A model generated the notes under the pieces. That model was not told where the DNA came from, made no database searches, and was given only the letters and a program-made list of their open reading frames with translations. Positions 6,206 through 6,484 of a DNA stretch of 6,484 bases are shown here, piece after piece; the first letter of the stretch is position 1; each line of letters opens with the position of its first letter. The stretch comes from an uncultured Eubacteriales bacterium (lineage in GTDB: Bacteria; Bacillota; Clostridia; Oscillospirales; CAG-272), in the NCBI GenBank assembly GCA_934476315.1, contig CAKSNQ010000064.1, forward strand, positions 1 through 6,484, written 5' to 3'. The translations under genes and the position numbers were made by a program.

Positions 6206-6250
6206 GCGGAGGGAGAAAACCTCGGCGTTTGAGATGGTTTCTCCCTCCGC
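6206..6250. repeat. Isolated long hairpin between repeat copies 2 and 3
   Basis: GCGGAGGGAGAAAACC (6206-6221) pairs with GGTTTCTCCCTCCGC (6236-6250): 15 bp with one extra A on the left arm and a 14-nt loop. Like the hairpin at 6115-6150 it has a purine-rich left arm with a single bulge. It ends about 50 nt before copy 3 begins, roughly where the hairpin at 5809-5838 stands before copy 2, and both are followed by similar sequence (AAAG, then CT and AAAG). It may therefore be the upstream part of the copy 3 unit. I see nothing else in 6151-6205 or 6251-6301. Confidence 0.7.
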
Positions 6251-6301
6251 AAAGACGACTAAAAGAAGATTGTTTTCGCTGTGCGGAGAAGTTAGATTTG
6301 T

Positions 6302-6484
6302 TTCGTTTGTTGTTGGTATGTACTTTTAGTTGAAATCTCCGATGCAGGATGTGGGGGGAGAACCCCTCAAACGTCGGGGTTGCTCCCCCGCACACCCCCT
6401 ACTCCAAGGCTGGATGCGCGTCGCGCCGCAACAACGCGGCGCTTTGGCGCATTGGGGAGGGCGGCGGGGTAGACCCCCGCCGAT
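6302..6484 (+). repeat. Structured intergenic repeat, copy 3 (3' end cut by window edge)
   Basis: This copy starts about 420 bp after copy 2 in the same direction. It contains the TGTTGGT and GTACTTT leader, the GCAGGATGTGGGGGGAG segment, the 5' hairpin (6354-6389), the core palindrome (6414-6452) and the opening of the nested hairpin (from 6456). The palindrome differs from copies 1 and 2 by one base, G to A in the loop (AACAAC at 6430-6435), leaving all stem pairs unchanged. Its 6391-6413 segment resembles copy 1 more than copy 2. The 3' hairpin would lie beyond the window. Confidence 0.85.

Noticed and set aside
5661..6395. A 244-codon open frame on the minus strand through the hairpin repeats
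   Set aside because: The translation is made of repeat DNA; the segment GGATPTFEGFSPHILH recurs as GGATPTIEGFSPHILH only because the repeat period of 420 is divisible by three. It is low in complexity and has no evident ribosome binding site that I would trust.
1..6484. Integron attC sites as an explanation for the hairpin repeats
   Set aside because: Folding single-strand hairpins and direct repetition are suggestive, but I found no paired RYYYAAC/GTTRRRY core sites, no integrase and no small cassette-like genes between copies.

Overview
The window looks like chromosomal DNA of a GC-rich, low-pathogenicity-signal Firmicute of the class Clostridia, plausibly an Oscillospiraceae-like gut bacterium. 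This is inferred from three things: the clostridial flavour of all three proteins, purine-rich Shine-Dalgarno sites 6-8 nt before each start, and a sigma-A type promoter in an otherwise AT-poor sequence. No taxonomic search could be run.

Layout. Three genes lie head to tail on the minus strand: cysS (5542 to 4112, cysteinyl-tRNA synthetase), a glycoside hydrolase family 92 alpha-mannosidase-like gene (3920 to 1953), and cls (1820 to 258, cardiolipin synthase). A good extended -10 promoter with a short leader sits just before cysS. The gaps between the genes are 191 and 132 nt. They hold no convincing promoter or terminator but do hold short tandem repeats: a 12-bp unit before the GH92 gene, and 15-bp and 13-bp units before cls. 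The genes may be read as one unit, but their jobs (translation, glycan trimming, membrane lipid synthesis) do not form a pathway.

Both flanks are non-coding and built from structured repeats. A repeat family is present in three copies in the same orientation: copy 1 at 1-214 just downstream of cls, copy 2 at 5881-6150, and copy 3 at 6302-6484, running off the window. Each complete unit is a string of hairpins: a G-rich 5' hairpin, a palindrome that is identical over 40 nt between copies 1 and 2, a nested GC-rich hairpin, and a long 3' hairpin. Two of these hairpins keep their pairing although their arm sequences differ between copies, which points to selection on structure. Copies 2 and 3 are about 420 bp apart, so the right flank may be the edge of a tandem array. 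Between copy 2 and the cysS promoter lies a separate run of six small hairpins (5675-5838).

I see no defence system, transposase, integrase, CRISPR array, tRNA or rRNA. The most interesting content is the covarying hairpin repeat family, which could be an undescribed structured RNA or a REP/MITE-like intergenic element.
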